This document shows positions 34,447 through 47,339 of a DNA stretch of 64,000 nt, piece by piece. Under the pieces are notes generated by a model. It was not told the DNA's origin. It did no database searches and saw only the letters and a list, made by a program, of their open reading frames with translations. Origin of the DNA: Apostichopus japonicus (taxonomy: Eukaryota > Echinodermata > Holothuroidea > Aspidochirotida > Stichopodidae); assembly GCF_037975245.1 (NCBI RefSeq), contig NC_092576.1:9131501-9195500 (forward strand). Reading direction: 5' to 3'. Made by a program: the position numbers and the translations under genes. Numbering within the stretch: position 1 is the stretch's first letter; every line of letters begins with the position of its first letter.

Positions 34447-35021
34447 CTGTAAGAAAAAGTATGAACAACTTTTATTAAAGTTATAAGCAACCTCAGGCCT
34501 AGAGGAAAGATGATGGATGGCGATGGGACGTTGACTTTCAAACACAAACCGTATCTTTCTGCTGATTAAAGAAAGTTCTGGTTGAAATTGCTACTGATGA
34601 GACAGTTTTTTGGGAAATCTTTGCAGGATGCATATTTATAGCTGATTTGAAGGGAAACTGTACAGAAAGTTGTGTATCTCTCAATTACCTACCTATCCTC
34701 CTTTAAAAAATGCCTCTAAAATAATACTACAAAAATCTAACCTGTTTCTTGTTGCCAAGGGAGGCTTGTTGGCATTCCAATGCACCTGTCAAGCGTTTCA
34801 AGAAATGCAGATCCTCACAAGTGACTGTTGTAAGGAAAGAGCAAAGGTTCTGTGAAATCCTCTTGACATAAATTGAAAACGTTTGTTAAAACTAGCTTTA
34901 CTCTGTCAAAATATGTCCATATATCAAAGAAAACAATAATAAGACAGAAGAGGTGACACAGCTGAAATGATACGTGTAACCAGAACAACAAAATTGAAGG
35001 TTTATCTTAATGCATCACAAT
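34447..35021. other. Spacer before the large nested element
   Basis: No gene recognised. 35014-35021 (ATCACAAT) is the left target duplication of element G. Confidence 0.5.
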
Positions 35022-35551
35022 TAGTGTTCAAACAATTTACTTTCGGAATCGGTACGATTATTGCATAATCGGAACATAATCGGAATCGGTAAAAATTACG
35101 TGGAATACCAGTTATGTCATACCGATTATTCAAAAACATATGGAAGGTGAAATTATCATTATTCAAAAACATATATATGGAAGTTGAAAATATCAACTGA
35201 CGTATTAGGTTTGTTCTTTTACTACGAAATATAAAAGTAATGACACCCTCTTCAAGTCTTTCACAATGTAATTTCATCAAATTAGGCTGCCATGGTCGCC
35301 GATTTTGCTTCCCTCGGGGTTAGTGACTTCATATTTCTCGCCATAGTAAGCATGGTAACAATAACAATTTCGCGAATTAACGAATGTGCTAGACAGGGTC
35401 GGAAATATGCGGGGACGACGGGCGATTCGCCCTAGCAAGTGCTAAAAAAGCCCTCCTAAAGCACAATTACGAGTGCGAAAAAGAAAAGAGAGTTCTATAA
35501 GAAAATCGCCCTTGTTATGTCAGGTGTCTGTGTAAAATTAATTATCACATG

Positions 35552-35700
35552 CACTCTAAAAACTAAAGTGCTGTCTTTACAGCTCTTTATAAGTGCTAAC
35601 CTCTTTCTAGCACTTTTGGTGCAGCTACCAACGAATTCCCAAACCGTGTGCGGATATCTTCATGATGGTAACAGCACTTGTTAAAGTGCTAAGTTTGAAT
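35552..35700 (+). repeat. Left TIR and subterminal repeats of H
   Basis: After the TIR come AAAGTGCTG, TAAGTGCTAA, TAGCACTTTTG, CAGCACTTG and AAAGTGCTAAG, in both orientations. In plant En/Spm, subterminal motifs of this kind are the binding sites of the element's second protein. Here that role is inferred. Confidence 0.85.
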
Positions 35701-36199
35701 TGATGAATTTCATTGGCTGTCGATAAGTTAACGTCACTGTTCACCTCGTGTGCGTGCATGCGACGGCCGGCCAGGCTGTCACGCCCATAGTACATGTATG
35801 CACTATATGCCTGATTGTACTGTAGTATTGTGTACTATATTTGCAACACGTAAGCCGTGCGCTCAAAGCTTGCAGTAGTAGCAGTACTTACGTACGTAAA
35901 TACAATTCTAATAACACCCATCGGCGCAATTTGTATGGTAAAAAGTAAGTGTTAAACTTTTCAGTTATTTCGATACTCGAGTTTGGTACAGTACTGATCA
36001 TTTCATTCTACTGAAAGATAAATATTTGCTCGTATTTTTCATATGACGATCATGACTGGCGTATTTGATACGCGAATTACGCGATCTTTTCAAGTTTCAT
36101 GAGTGAGCCAGTGATAATTTACTGTAGCCCCTAGGCATAACTTCAGTTAGGCCAGGCACCACTTCTACTAGGCCTAGCTTAGGTCGTGGGCATTAAAAA

Positions 36200-36465
36200 G
36201 GCCGTGGCTATTCTTATGACTAGTCGTTACAATTATTTATGCACTATTCTTACGACATCGGCGAATTGAAGCGCAGTAAAGTAAATAAAACAACTTCGCA
36301 TGTAGTAGGGTAAACATAACGCTAAACCTTAACCCTAACCGGAAATTATTGTTACTCCTAGTCGTCAAAATAGTACTCCTAGTCGTAAAATTAGCCACGT
36401 TAAAGCAACTGCGCATGCATATTTATAAATTATTCTTACGACTAGTCGTAAGAATAGCCACTTTG
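36200..36465 (-). mobile_element. MULE-like MITE I, copy 1
   Basis: 266 bp with inverted ends GGCCGTGGCTATTCTTA and TAAGAATAGCCACTTTG, flanked by 9-bp CATTAAAAA and CATTAATAA (one mismatch). A 9-bp duplication is typical of Mutator-like elements. Inverted homologue of 59983-60241. Palindromic ACTAGT-centred sequence lies near the ends. Confidence 0.85.
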
Positions 36466-37478
36466 CATTAATAAGCTATACGTATTGGGCTGATTAGGCA
36501 TATAAAGCCTAGGCATGGCCCTAGATAGGCATAGGCTACTTAAGCTTTGTATTATATGATGGTGGTCTCTAATTTCGCGCATTTTGGCCACAAATTGGAT
36601 TTTGACTTACGATTATTTGACCTAGCCTAGGGCGATGGCTAAGCTAATCTAGGCCTAGGCCTATTCTATATATATAATGTCTGACATAGGCCTAACCATA
36701 TGATTGGTATCAATAGGCTAGGCCCTATAGCTAACATTCCTGACTAAGGCTTAACTTATAGTTAGGCCTGACAGACTAAATATGTATCCACTTATTTATG
36801 GTTCCTCTAGCTACTTCCATCTCACATATATTATTTAGATACTCTATCTATGTTTACTAGCCAACTGTAGTTTCTACTGTCTTATTTATTTATCCAATAA
36901 AAAATAATGTTCAACAAGTAAAAATGGAATGTAGAAAATAAACTTAACATCTTGAGTTAAAATATTAAAAGCTAGGCTTTGCCTAATGACAGACATTTTC
37001 CATGTTGGTTTCCAGTTCAATTGACCAAGTAAAAAAAAAAGGCTAAAGACCTTAAACTAAGTTGTAGGCCGAAGCTAGTTATAGGCGAGTAGCCTACAGT
37101 ATATCATCGACTGCGTACGAGTGATTGCCAAATTATGTTTATGCTATTGTTGACTGGGGAGATTTTGTCCACTTATGCAATTCTGGCATATTATCAACTG
37201 ACAACTGGGGTGGTGGTGGGGGGATTTGGTGGCAGCCACCCCATCCCCTGCCTTAGAAGTTGAATGCCTTTGGCTCTAGCCAAGGTCATTAGAATACTTC
37301 AACTAATCCATAGAAAAAATTTTCTTCTTTTTACAGCAATTTGAGAAGCTGCCTTACGAAGCATTGATGAAAAGTCAAAAGGTAGAGTCTGGAGCATCAA
37401 TTGATAGGCTACATCATGACTTACTGCCAACTTGAAACATGTTCATATATTAATTAAATTATTTCAAAAGCTTTCAAT
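36466..37478. other. 5' region of H upstream of the transposase
   Basis: Non-coding with many TAGGCCTA words. A good acceptor (TTTTTACAG) at 37328-37336 suggests that a 5' untranslated exon joins the transposase exon from further left. A promoter was not recognised. Confidence 0.45.
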
Positions 37479-40001
37479 ATGGGTTACCTTTGTTTTAAAT
37501 GTAGTATCATCATAACTGGTGGTACACGTACCTTTTTTTCTCATCTTCATAGAGCACATGCACTATTTGATATGAAAGGACTTCACTTAATATGTAAACA
37601 AGGTGGTTGTCCACGGACCTTTCATTCTTTTAATTCTTTCAGAAAACACCTTGTTAGAGAACATGATGAACAATGTAATTTAAGAGATGCTCATGAAAAT
37701 CATGCTGAAGATTTGCAACTGCATGCATCCTTGAATGATGCCACCACTTTGCATGAAAATGTATTGGAAGAAAGTGGGAGTGACTTAGATGATGATGCAG
37801 AAAGTATTTCAGAAGTTCAATCAAAAGAGGATTTATCCAAACATGCTGGAATTTTCATTCTAAATCTACTGTCAGACACAAATATGACTTATGCATCTCT
37901 GTAAAGAGTCGTTGCTGGAGCCTCGTTATTGCTTGGTGATGTGATTGGTCATCTTCGTTCTCTTACAAAGGTATTTTCTGATAACTATAACCTGGAAACA
38001 TGTGCTGAACAGTTAGGTGCGTTATTACTTGAGTTTGACAATTCTAAAGAAGTATTCTCAGAACTCAGTAGTAGGTACAAACAAGAAAAGTACATATCTG
38101 AACACTTTAATGTTGTTAAGCCAAAAACAATATTGCTGGGTCATCGCTTTGATTCTGTAACAAACTCACAAACAGGCCGAGCAGGTCAGGTGGCTGTTAG
38201 AGAAACATTCCAATATGTCCCCATTTTGGAAACTCTGAAGATGCTCTTTAGAAGTAACTTAGTTCAAACAGAAGTTTTTAATGGTCACACATCAGTAGAT
38301 GGGTTTATGAGAGACTATTGTGATGGGGAAATGTTTCAAAAGCACCCTCTACTTGCAAAAGAAAAGGGAGCAATTCAGATTAATTTGTTTTTTGATGAGC
38401 TTGAAGTTACAAATCCTTTAGGTAGCAAGACAGGTATTCATAAACTTGGGGCATTTTATTATGTTCTTAAAAATTTAGATCCCAAATTCAACTCATCTCT
38501 AAAAAATGTGCATTTACTTGCAATGTGCAATTGTGTTGATATAAAGAAATATGGCTATGGACCAATTCTGGCCCCTTTCATGGAAGAATTACACCAACTT
38601 GAGTCAGATGAGGGAGTGTTAATTGCCTTGGACAAAGACAAGTCATTTTCACTTCGGGGCACGCTAGCTGTAGTATCAGCAGATAATCTTGGTGGCAATT
38701 CTCTATTTGGATTCGTTGAGAGTTTTAGCGCAAACATGCCTTGTAAAGTGTGTACAGGAAACAAAGAAGACTTTCAAGTGAAGTTTACTGGGGAACAGTT
38801 TCAACTAAGATCAAAGCTTGAACATGATCAGCATGTGAGGGACGCGCAGAGAAATCCTCCTAGTTGTTCTGCAAGAGGAGTGAAAAGATCATGTATCCTT
38901 AACACCTCAAAATATTTCCATGTCACATCCAATTTCTGTCCAGATGTTATGCATGATGTGTTGGAAGGGATAGCACCAATGGAAGTAAAGCTTGTTTTAA
39001 AAGCTTTGATTTTTGATGAAAAATTATTCACATTAGATCAATTAAATTTAAAAATATCCACTCATAACTATGGGTTTTGTGATCAGTCAAATAAGCCTAG
39101 TCAGATAATGCAGCACACTCTGAAATCAAATGATAACAGCTTAAAGCAAAGAGCTGCACAGATGTGGTGTCTCTTGAGGGTTGTTCCACTTTTAATAGGG
39201 GAATACATTCCAAGAGGTAATTGTTTCTGGGAGCTAATTCTGAAACTAAGAAAAATTACAGATATTATCTTTGCTCCTAAAGTGACAAGAGGACAGTGTG
39301 TTTACTTGAAGAGTCTCATAGAGGACCACCACTCTCATTTTAAAAGAGTGTTTCCTGATGTAAGCTTCATTCCAAAGCATCATTTCCTGGTGCATTATCC
39401 CTTTCTGATGCTTCAAGTGGGACCTGTTGTTCACATGTGGTGTATGCGATTCGAAGCAAAACACATGTATGCCAAGAGGCTTTCGGGTGTGGTTTGTTGT
39501 TTCAAAGACATCTGTAAAACTGTCACTCAAAGACATCAGATTAGCCACTGTGGGAAATGGTTTTTATCATCTAATGATAATGCTGAAGCATCACTATGTG
39601 TGGCAAATGTTACTCCATGTCAAGTGTGCGACATTTGTGGTTTTGAAACTTTGCTACAAAATGTTGCAGGACTTTCAGCAGAAGATGAACTTGATGTTGC
39701 AGATCATATAGTATACTTTGGCACAATGTACAGGGCTGGTATGGTTGTGGTCATAGATACTGTAAACGAATCTCCAATATTTTGTAGGATAATATCAATA
39801 CTATTAGTTGGTCAGCTTGTTTATATACATGGAGAAGTCTGGGAAGCTTGTTATTTTGACGAACATTTGCATTCTTACTCAGTGCAAAAAGGTGAATGCT
39901 ACACTTTCAAAAGAATTGAAGATCTAATGGATTTTTATCCACTAGTTTTAAATTTCTTTGGAAGTGAGACCTATATTAGCCTAAAATATGGAATAATGTA
40001 G
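37479..40001 (+). pseudogene. C2H2 plus Tnp2-like CACTA transposase, one internal stop
   Basis: One reading frame of 841 codons from ATG 37479 to TAG 39999-40001, broken only by a TAA at 37902-37904. Before the stop are two Cys/His zinc-finger-like units (the second is CX4C-X12-HX4H) and an acidic linker. After it comes a large domain with Tnp2 signatures in order: DELEVTNPLG (D codon 38394), VSADNLGG (38682) followed by a CKVC pair, PDVMHDVLEG (38943) and MRFEAKH (E codon 39453). These align in order with the plant Tnp2 motifs DGFNPFG, NDFPAYG, LDVMH and YPFER. The role is cut-and-paste transposition of H. The single stop may be a nonsense mutation, a recoding site or an assembly error; the rest of the frame looks selected. 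Confidence 0.85.
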
Positions 40002-40218
40002 AGAAGTGTGTTCATTGTTTTGACTGAATTAAGGACACACATGGTCTCTGTTCTGTATTGACACTTTATACTTATTACTTCACAGTACAAATTCATATGT
40101 GCTCTCCATATCAGGTTTAAAATATGTCTCTCTACTACTTTAAAGTTTTGTAAAATACAAGTAAAATGAGTCTAGTTTGATAATTCTATATTGCAAGATT
40201 GTCATATCCTTGCAGAGA
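40002..40218. other. Spacer between the two H genes, with an acceptor
   Basis: A good acceptor (ATATCCTTGCAG) ends at 40215, just upstream of the small frame at 40219 and the SAMD3-like ATG. The second gene therefore probably has at least one 5' untranslated exon, possibly shared with the transposase transcript. Confidence 0.5.
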
Positions 40219-40383
40219 ATGCCTCACCAAAATAATTTACCAGACAATCAACAGCAGATTTACCAAGTTGAAGTCCAAGGGAAGCTACAACTTCTAATCC
40301 TTTTGTGTGAAGCATACAAGGTTGGGGTATTTACACAACAAGAATTAATCAATCTCCTTGTTGACTTATTGTACCAGATTTGA
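40219..40383 (+). CDS. Small upstream frame, 54 aa
   Basis: Begins at an ATG four bases after the inferred exon start (40216) and ends with TGA at 40381-40383, one base before the ATG of the SAMD3-like gene. It encodes a Gln-rich start (MPHQNNLPDNQQQ) and a hydrophobic helix-like end (LLILLCEAYKVGV). No homology recognised. It may be a regulatory upstream ORF, or a small first protein read before reinitiation. Whether it is translated is unknown. Confidence 0.35.
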   Translation: MPHQNNLPDNQQQIYQVEVQGKLQLLILLCEAYKVGVFTQQELINLLVDLLYQI

Positions 40384-40384
40384 C

Positions 40385-43300
40385 ATGGATAAGAGGAAGT
40401 TATATGTGACTCTTGAAGGAAGTCAGATCAAGAAAGTTAAGCTTTTAAAACGGGAGGAATTTGGGACAACATATTCATCCCTCGTGAACAAAATACAGCA
40501 AAAGTTCAAGATAGATGGAACAGTAAGAATTTCAGCAAAAGTTGAAAAAGATGGGTTGTTTATAGAAGTAGAAGAGGATGATGAAGACTTTGAAGAAATC
40601 GTGGAAGAAGCACTTGAGTTTAAGGTTACCCAGGCCCTGTTTCAGAATTCTATGCCGAATCAGCTTGATGCATCCCCTGAGAAGAATCATGAAATTGATA
40701 GTGATGACAACCAAGATGAGGAATCTAGCTGTGAAACTTCCATTGCATGCTCAACAGGAACACAATCTACAGTAAGTGTTTCTAATCATATTTAGTTCTT
40801 TCTTCCCCAATGTTTTATTAAAGCAAGGTGATACTTTGCTTTGCCACAAACACACTAAGTCTGCTACTTAATCGCTTGCATCGACACAATAACAATTTGT
40901 GTTAACCATTTTGGTGCATTTGCATTAGTTGTAAAATAGTATTTGGCATTCACAGTCTGTCACTAATGTCATCTGGTAGACATCTTATATGTTCTTTTCA
41001 AAAGTAAGGATTACATAAGTACCATCCATACAGTTCTCAGAATTGACAAATATTTAAGGCTAACAGCAAGTCTTTCAGTCAGTGATAAAAAGAAACTAAA
41101 AGCATATCCAAGTCTACAGTGGTAGTACAATTTCATCGTAGGTGACCCCTTTCATTTGGAACTATATGGAGATAACTCATAAGTATTAATAACAGTCTCC
41201 CCATTTATTTGGAGGGACTCAGAAGTTTTACCTCTACAGATTTTGCATGCAACACATGTACTTGACATTTTCATGTTCTGCCTGATTTCAGGATTCTTAC
41301 AAATGGTTTAAGTGTTGGAACAAGTACAGTACCTTTTCTATGAGCGTTTCTCTTGTTCCTTTTTGTGAAGGGAATCACGGGTAAATCATATGTTAGGAAG
41401 TTTGCATCCATTAAATCAAGGTCAGTCCTCCAGTTGCTGCAGTTTTTCATCTCTGCAGCATGCATGCATGTACTACATAGTTGGAATTAGCCAATTTTAT
41501 ATTAATGGATGGCCACATAGCCACAAAGCTTCACGAACAAAACATTAACGTTGCACATGCAGAATCTGCACTGTTCAGAACCACCCAATATGTACGTACA
41601 TATGGCTGTGTATGTGCAGTGATAACATGCAGCTTGTTTGCATAGTATTAATTCTATACCAGAAATGGGTCAAAGTTGTTTTGCAAAATACATAGGAGCT
41701 TGCAGTACTATGGAGTAACCACATTTTAATAATTTACTACATATCTCAATTACTTTTTCATATTTTCCAGTCTTTGGACCTCCTATCAATGTTGGATACA
41801 CATCCCAAAGGAGAAGAAATTACTCGTGAATACATGAAGAACAAGACACTCACACCGCAGACAAGAATAACTTTAGTGAACATTGTCTGTGCAGCACTTG
41901 TCAAGATACATGGATAGTGAGTAACCAGGCTTAATGCCTGTACTGTATGTATGCTGAAAACCATGCCCAATTTTTTTTTATGGTGGGATTGGTATTGTTC
42001 CAAGACACTTGTATGGTTTTCAGTGGCATCTTTACCTTCAAATCAGAGGAATGTTGTACTGATTACCCCAAAATTACAAAAGATTTCTAAAAGACACACA
42101 GAGCAGAAGCAAAACATTGAACTTCTGAATTAATGACACATATTGTTGTGAAACATGGAGATCATCTGCCATTTTCCGTCTGGTTAATGGTCAAATCAAG
42201 GACAAGGAGAGCCTCATTAATAGACATTGAACATGACAGAAATGTGGTCAAACTCAGTGCAACATGTTGGACAGTGGTATGGTTGAAAAACAGGCAGTTA
42301 ATTAATATCCCACTAACATGTTTCTACTTATACTCAACTGCAACATAGACATTTCACTTGTCCACATGATAGTTTCCCTGGAAGTTATTGTGGGATTAAA
42401 TCTTGAAGTGGCTCGAATGCATGTTTGTGTAAGATATGTAAGTATATGATAGGTTTCTACTGAAGATTTTGAAAGTCAGTCATTGTTTACATTTAAAGTT
42501 TGATTCCATGTATTCTTTCAGCTATCCATCACCAGAAGAGAAGGAGAGAGCAGCAAGATGCATCATTGATCGATTTCCAAACCTTCGGGATAAGATGGGT
42601 AAATCTGGACATGTAAGCAATACAAATCCTTTATTTAGTATGGCATATATAAAAAAGTTAAATAAGAGGGTGGGGGGGGGGGACAGCAACCAAGGGGATC
42701 AGATGTATCAAGTATCACAATTTAAGTTTAAGATTTCAAGTATGATCAATATAAAGTGTGAATATGCATTTTTTCTTTTTTCCAAGATTGTTGACTGTTT
42801 TTTTCCTTGTTCAGAAACTACAGTGATAGTTTACTTATTATCTTAAATGTTCCCCCTCCCCCTCCCCAAAAAAAATGGTGTTCAGTATGTACCAGTGCAT
42901 TAATTTCGGTAACCTGTTAGCGATGTTTTACCTCTTCACTTGCATTTGAAGTTTTCTTGACATGTATTTGACCTGTATGTGACAATTATTGATAGAAACA
43001 TAAATAATAACTATGGTGAAGTAAGACTTAATGTAGAGAAAGCAGTGTTTGAAATGAAGGTTGTAGACTGTGCCCTCTCCCCACCTTCCCTAAATGTGGC
43101 TGAAACCAACTTGTGCTCTTCCTGACTCCTACACCTTAACTGAGCATTATGGCAGTGGATAACGTAGCATCATTTAGCCACTACTCTCTCCAGAAAGCCC
43201 CCACAAACTGCATTTTTTTATTAATGCATTTTAAGATATTGCAAGATAGGTGGTACTTTATGACATTTAAGTTTTGTTTTGCTATCATTACATAAGTATA

Positions 43301-45745
43301 AAATGATTGTTTTTTGTATATATAGGAGCATTTCTTCTGCAAAACCGGTGGCCAAAGTGGTTATATACAGAGCCGACTCAAGAATATTAGAAGACATCTG
43401 CCAAAACAGAATCAGCAGAGACCAAGACTAGGCATGTCTGGGGCCCCGTACCAGCTTACAAACATGGAAAATGACAAAGGGCAGTCTACAGGAGATCTTC
43501 CAACCATAGACAATGATGAAGCAAAAGGACTGGCTGATTTTTGTCGAAGTACACCATTAGAGAGCAAAGCGGCAATTTTAAAGGCGATGAAAGAATTCAC
43601 AGGGAACCGTGTAAACTGGATTAAAGAAAAGTCTCCAACGATGACACAGATTATAAAGGAGTACCCACAGTATATAGAAATCCCAGAAATTGTAAGTAAT
43701 TTTGGTATTAAAGAATGTAAGATTTTGTTTTCAACATTTAAAAGTGAAAGTTTCAGTGATTTTGTTGTCCTTTCCTTTTATGATTGCTGCTGCAAAATGT
43801 TCATTCTTTGGCTAATTTAAACATTGGGGATTTGCACTTATGATGTGGACTTTAACATGCCTTTGTATAGATGGGAAGAGAAGTATGTATACAATGGCCC
43901 ATATCAATGATTGTAAAGGGTATGCTCCTTTTCCAAAAGTAAGCTTGGATTTGATGAGTTTCTCTGAAAGTACACCATCACCTCCTAGGTGAGTTAGGTA
44001 TTATTCAGTGGGTACTTTTCTCAGCTATAGTTACACCAAACCTCATGTGTAAATTAAACACAGGTTTAATATAACTTGTTGTATTTTGAATATCAAAGAT
44101 ACCATTTCTTTCCTCAAAAAAGATTTCACAAGACTTCCAGCAGATGTTTGGTGAGGAGACTGGAGCTAACTTCCTTATGAAATGGGGTCAACATGCTAAA
44201 AGCATCCTGGAGTACATGAAAAACAGTAGAAATGTGAAACTGGTTGAACTAACAAAGGAATATGAAGGAACAGCAAAATCAGATGGTGAGCAAGTTACAA
44301 ATATGTATATAAAAAACTTTCATCTACTTTTAATTACCTAATCTCTAATTATAAATTAACCAGTTTAATATGTAGACAGGACATTTGAACATCATAGATG
44401 AATTACCTATTCTCAGAAACTTTTGATTGATAGTCACTGAATATTACCATATGTGATGCCAATTCTGCAAATCTTAAATGTAAATGGGTTATAATATGCC
44501 TTGTGTCTGTATGTTCTCCACCATTGTATTTGTGTTCTTCATATCTTTAACTTCTTTTGTTTCTACTGTTATTTTTGCAATAATAAGGTTTGTGTATTCA
44601 TTTAATTTGTAGAACTGTGTGCTCTTTATGCCTTGCTGGGGTTGGTCCACCTGCTTCCTAGTTTTAACACAAGGAAGAAGGGGAAATGCAGCAGGGAAGA
44701 CCACATTGGATTCTTCCTTGACTTGCAGAATGTGAGTATATATGTTGCTTAGTGTCTTCTGATTTTAGTAGTTTGCCTAAAAGGCATACAATTACCGGTA
44801 CAGTCAAATTAACTTGCACATGTTTGTACATCACTGCTTGTCACATGTTCTTACATCAAGTATGTTGTGCTAGTCCCATGTCAGATCCATAATAAAATTG
44901 CTCATGGGACCCACAATGAATTTTTGCATTCTGGTTATTAATTGGAGTCAACAAAATTTAGAAGCATGGTAACCTCAAATCCACAAAAACAGGTAGTTGC
45001 AGAATGTCAAAATTATGCTATGTGCATGCCATAAGTCCTTAGTACCTAAAACCTTAGTACTGCTAAATATTATGTAAGGTCTAGAGTGGTCAAGATAAAC
45101 AGGGGAAAGGCCTAAAACAGATGAGCGTGAAAATATGACTTATTTTACATAGCTGCCACATTTAGAGAACAGACAACAAGCTATGATTTCATAAAATTTA
45201 AAATCAAGATTGTCTTAGAGAAGAATATTTACTCAAATTTGATCAGCTTAAGTTAGGCATCAGGGTTGGACTGGCATTCAGTTTTAAAGATCTAATGTCC
45301 AAAGTATGAAATCTTTGCAAAGAAATATGGAAATTATTCACAGTTTTCATTTCTTAAATTGTCAATGAGTTGTATGTTTTTTTTTTCATAGATTGGGACC
45401 AGTGTGGAAGATTACATAAGAAGCCAGCAGCTCCAAACAACCACAAGAAAGCAGCCATATATACTTGCCCTGGGTAGCAGGTACAATGTAGACCAGTATT
45501 TTATTGCTGTTGATGGAACACCCATCCCAGTCTCAAGAAGTGCCTGTGGGATTACAACTGCCACAGACTTATTGTTTAAAGTACACTTCGTGTTCAACAT
45601 CAACTTTGCTGTACAGCTACAAGACTTTTTCATATATCTACAGGTAGTGTTGTATGGAATAGGCATTCTCCCAGGGCAGAAAGTGAGTAACAGAGTGAAA
45701 GAGGTCAAGGTGGCTGTAGAATCCATGGAAAAAGAAGATGACTAG
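40385..45745 (+). CDS. SAMD3-like protein gene, 7 coding exons, 541 aa
   Basis: Exons: 40385-40771, 41771-41916, 42522-42612, 43326-43691, 44123-44285, 44613-44731, 45392-45745. All introns are GT..AG, the phases agree (0, 2, 0, 0, 1, 0) and the joined length is 1626 nt with no internal stop. Residues 1-80 resemble a PB1/ubiquitin-like beta-grasp domain (LYVTLEG, then an acidic EVEEDDEDFEE end). The middle has a helical region (NIVCAALVKIHG, then an IIDRFPNLRD segment, then IQSRLKNIRRHL). The end carries the block FKVHFVFNINF..LQDFFIYLQ..LYGI seen in proteins annotated as SAMD3-like in many fish and invertebrates. No SAM domain was identified. Its function is unknown; its position suggests a transposition helper or DNA-binding partner (inference). 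Confidence 0.85.
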
Positions 45746-45937
45746 TTGCACCTCAACTTTTCCAAATGTTTTTACTGTAGGTCTTTTTGGAATAGTTTAC
45801 ATGTGTGTCTAATTCTGTTTCAGTCATATTTATACCCTGACTTTTAATTATTCAACTATGCTTAGCTGTGTAAAGTATGTGTGGTCATTCCTTGTACTTA
45901 AAAACGCACTGGGTACCTGGGAAATTACATATTGGGC
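45746..45937. other. 3' flank of the SAMD3-like gene
   Basis: AT-rich, no feature recognised. Confidence 0.4.
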
Positions 45938-46478
45938 AATTTTCCTCAACAATAGCTCAGTGCAACCAATTTCCTTCCACCTTTGGTTTTCAGCTGTTTC
46001 CAAAAAAGGAATCATTAGGTACCTATGTGTTTTGTAGTACACTAGATTTTCCTATTACCTTTCGTATTTGGTATATTTTATAGTTTTGCAGTTGTATAAT
46101 CATTATACCCAACAGTTATAAGTTTAGATATCTTAAAGGTTGTATTGGCCCCAAATATGCTAGATTTTAAAATATGGTCACATTTGGTCAAAATTCAACA
46201 GGGTATTTTCAACAGGGAATTTTCCTCAACAATAGCTCAGTGCAACCAATTTCCTTCCACCTTTGGTTTTCAGCTGTTTCCAAAACAGGAATCATTAGGT
46301 ACCTATGTGTTTTGTAGTACACTAGATTTTCCTGTTACCTTTCGTATTTGGTATATTTCATAGTTTTGCAGTTGTATAATCATTTTACCCAACCGTTAGG
46401 GGTTTAGATATCTTAAAGGTTATATTGGCCCCAAATATGCTAGATTTTAAAATATGGTCACGTTTGGTCAAAATTCTT
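45938..46478. repeat. 280-bp tandem duplication
   Basis: AATTTTCCTCAACAATAGC through ATGGTCAC.TTTGGTCAAAA occurs at 45938 and again at 46218, with few differences. Each unit ends in the left part of MITE F, so the duplication happened after F inserted and copied about 60 bp of it. Confidence 0.9.
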
Positions 46479-46653
46479 AAACTTTTCTTATTAACACCCT
46501 GGAGGAAATTTACCTCACTGGAACATTTCAGATATCCTGAGTATTCATGTAGAATGTCAATTTGGAAAGTAAAGATCTCCAGGAAAGTAGTTTTTGAAAA
46601 CTTCTATTAAGTTTAGCATGCTATATTTTGGGGCCAATACAGACTACCATTAA
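46413..46653 (+). mobile_element. TTAA-type MITE F, copy 2
   Basis: 241 bp including TTAA at both ends (46413-46416 and 46650-46653), with inverted ends AAAGGTTATATTGGCCCC and GGGGCCAATACAGACTACC. It is homologous to 13521-13755 along its length, in reverse. Confidence 0.85.
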
Positions 46654-47339
46654 GTGAAAAGTTGGATAGTGATATATCTTTGAATCACTGAATTTGCTTC
46701 ATAATTATGTGATATTAAGCTGGTGGTTATATCTGAGAACCACAACAAAATATTAAAGGTTTTACTATAACTTAACTGAAAAACTTGCATCTTTCCTTTC
46801 ACTCCAAACAATTGCAGGGTCTAAAAGGGAGGGGGGGGGGGTGTTCAATTCATTTTCTGATATGATAATTGCAAATGCAGTACAGGTCCAAGTGCAAGTA
46901 TTGAAGTAGAGTGAGTGAGAGTGAGAGAGTGAGTGAGAGCATGTTAAAGTCCACATCATAAGTGCAAATCCCCAATGTTTAAATTAGTGAGTTCATGGTT
47001 TACTAAATTTTAATTAAGTCACTGATTCAAAACAAATGTTAGGGTATAAATATATAAGAAAATCACAAATCATTGTTAACGATCTGAAATCTTATGCACT
47101 TCATTTTCACTTTGTGTTTGATATGTTCTTTGTTTCATGAAATAAAAACGTAAATCTTATTTAGTTTCTCTGTTTTCCTTTATTCTTGTTGATTTAGTAT
47201 GCACAAAATGTGTCAAAAAAGTGAGGAATGTCTTGAAGAATGGTATCCTCAGCTTCCATCAATTTGTTGTTTGACATCTAAGAAGACACTTGTTTATGGG
47301 GTTGTGGGCTATTTGAAGCAATGGCGAAGATCCTCTGAA
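46654..47339. other. Non-coding part of H
   Basis: Contains a G-run at about 46830 and a GTGAGAGAGTGAGTGAGAG stretch. An AATAAA near 47142 could serve the SAMD3-like gene, although it is far from the stop codon. No exon recognised. Confidence 0.4.

Noticed and set aside
34054-34545. A 163-codon minus-strand frame
   Set aside because: Length comes from the 96-bp tandem duplication being a multiple of three. It reads through the likely splice sites at 34446 and 34337 and has no domain.
37479-37904. A separate small zinc-finger gene upstream of the transposase
   Set aside because: It is in the same frame as the transposase and separated from it by one stop codon only. A single interrupted gene is simpler.
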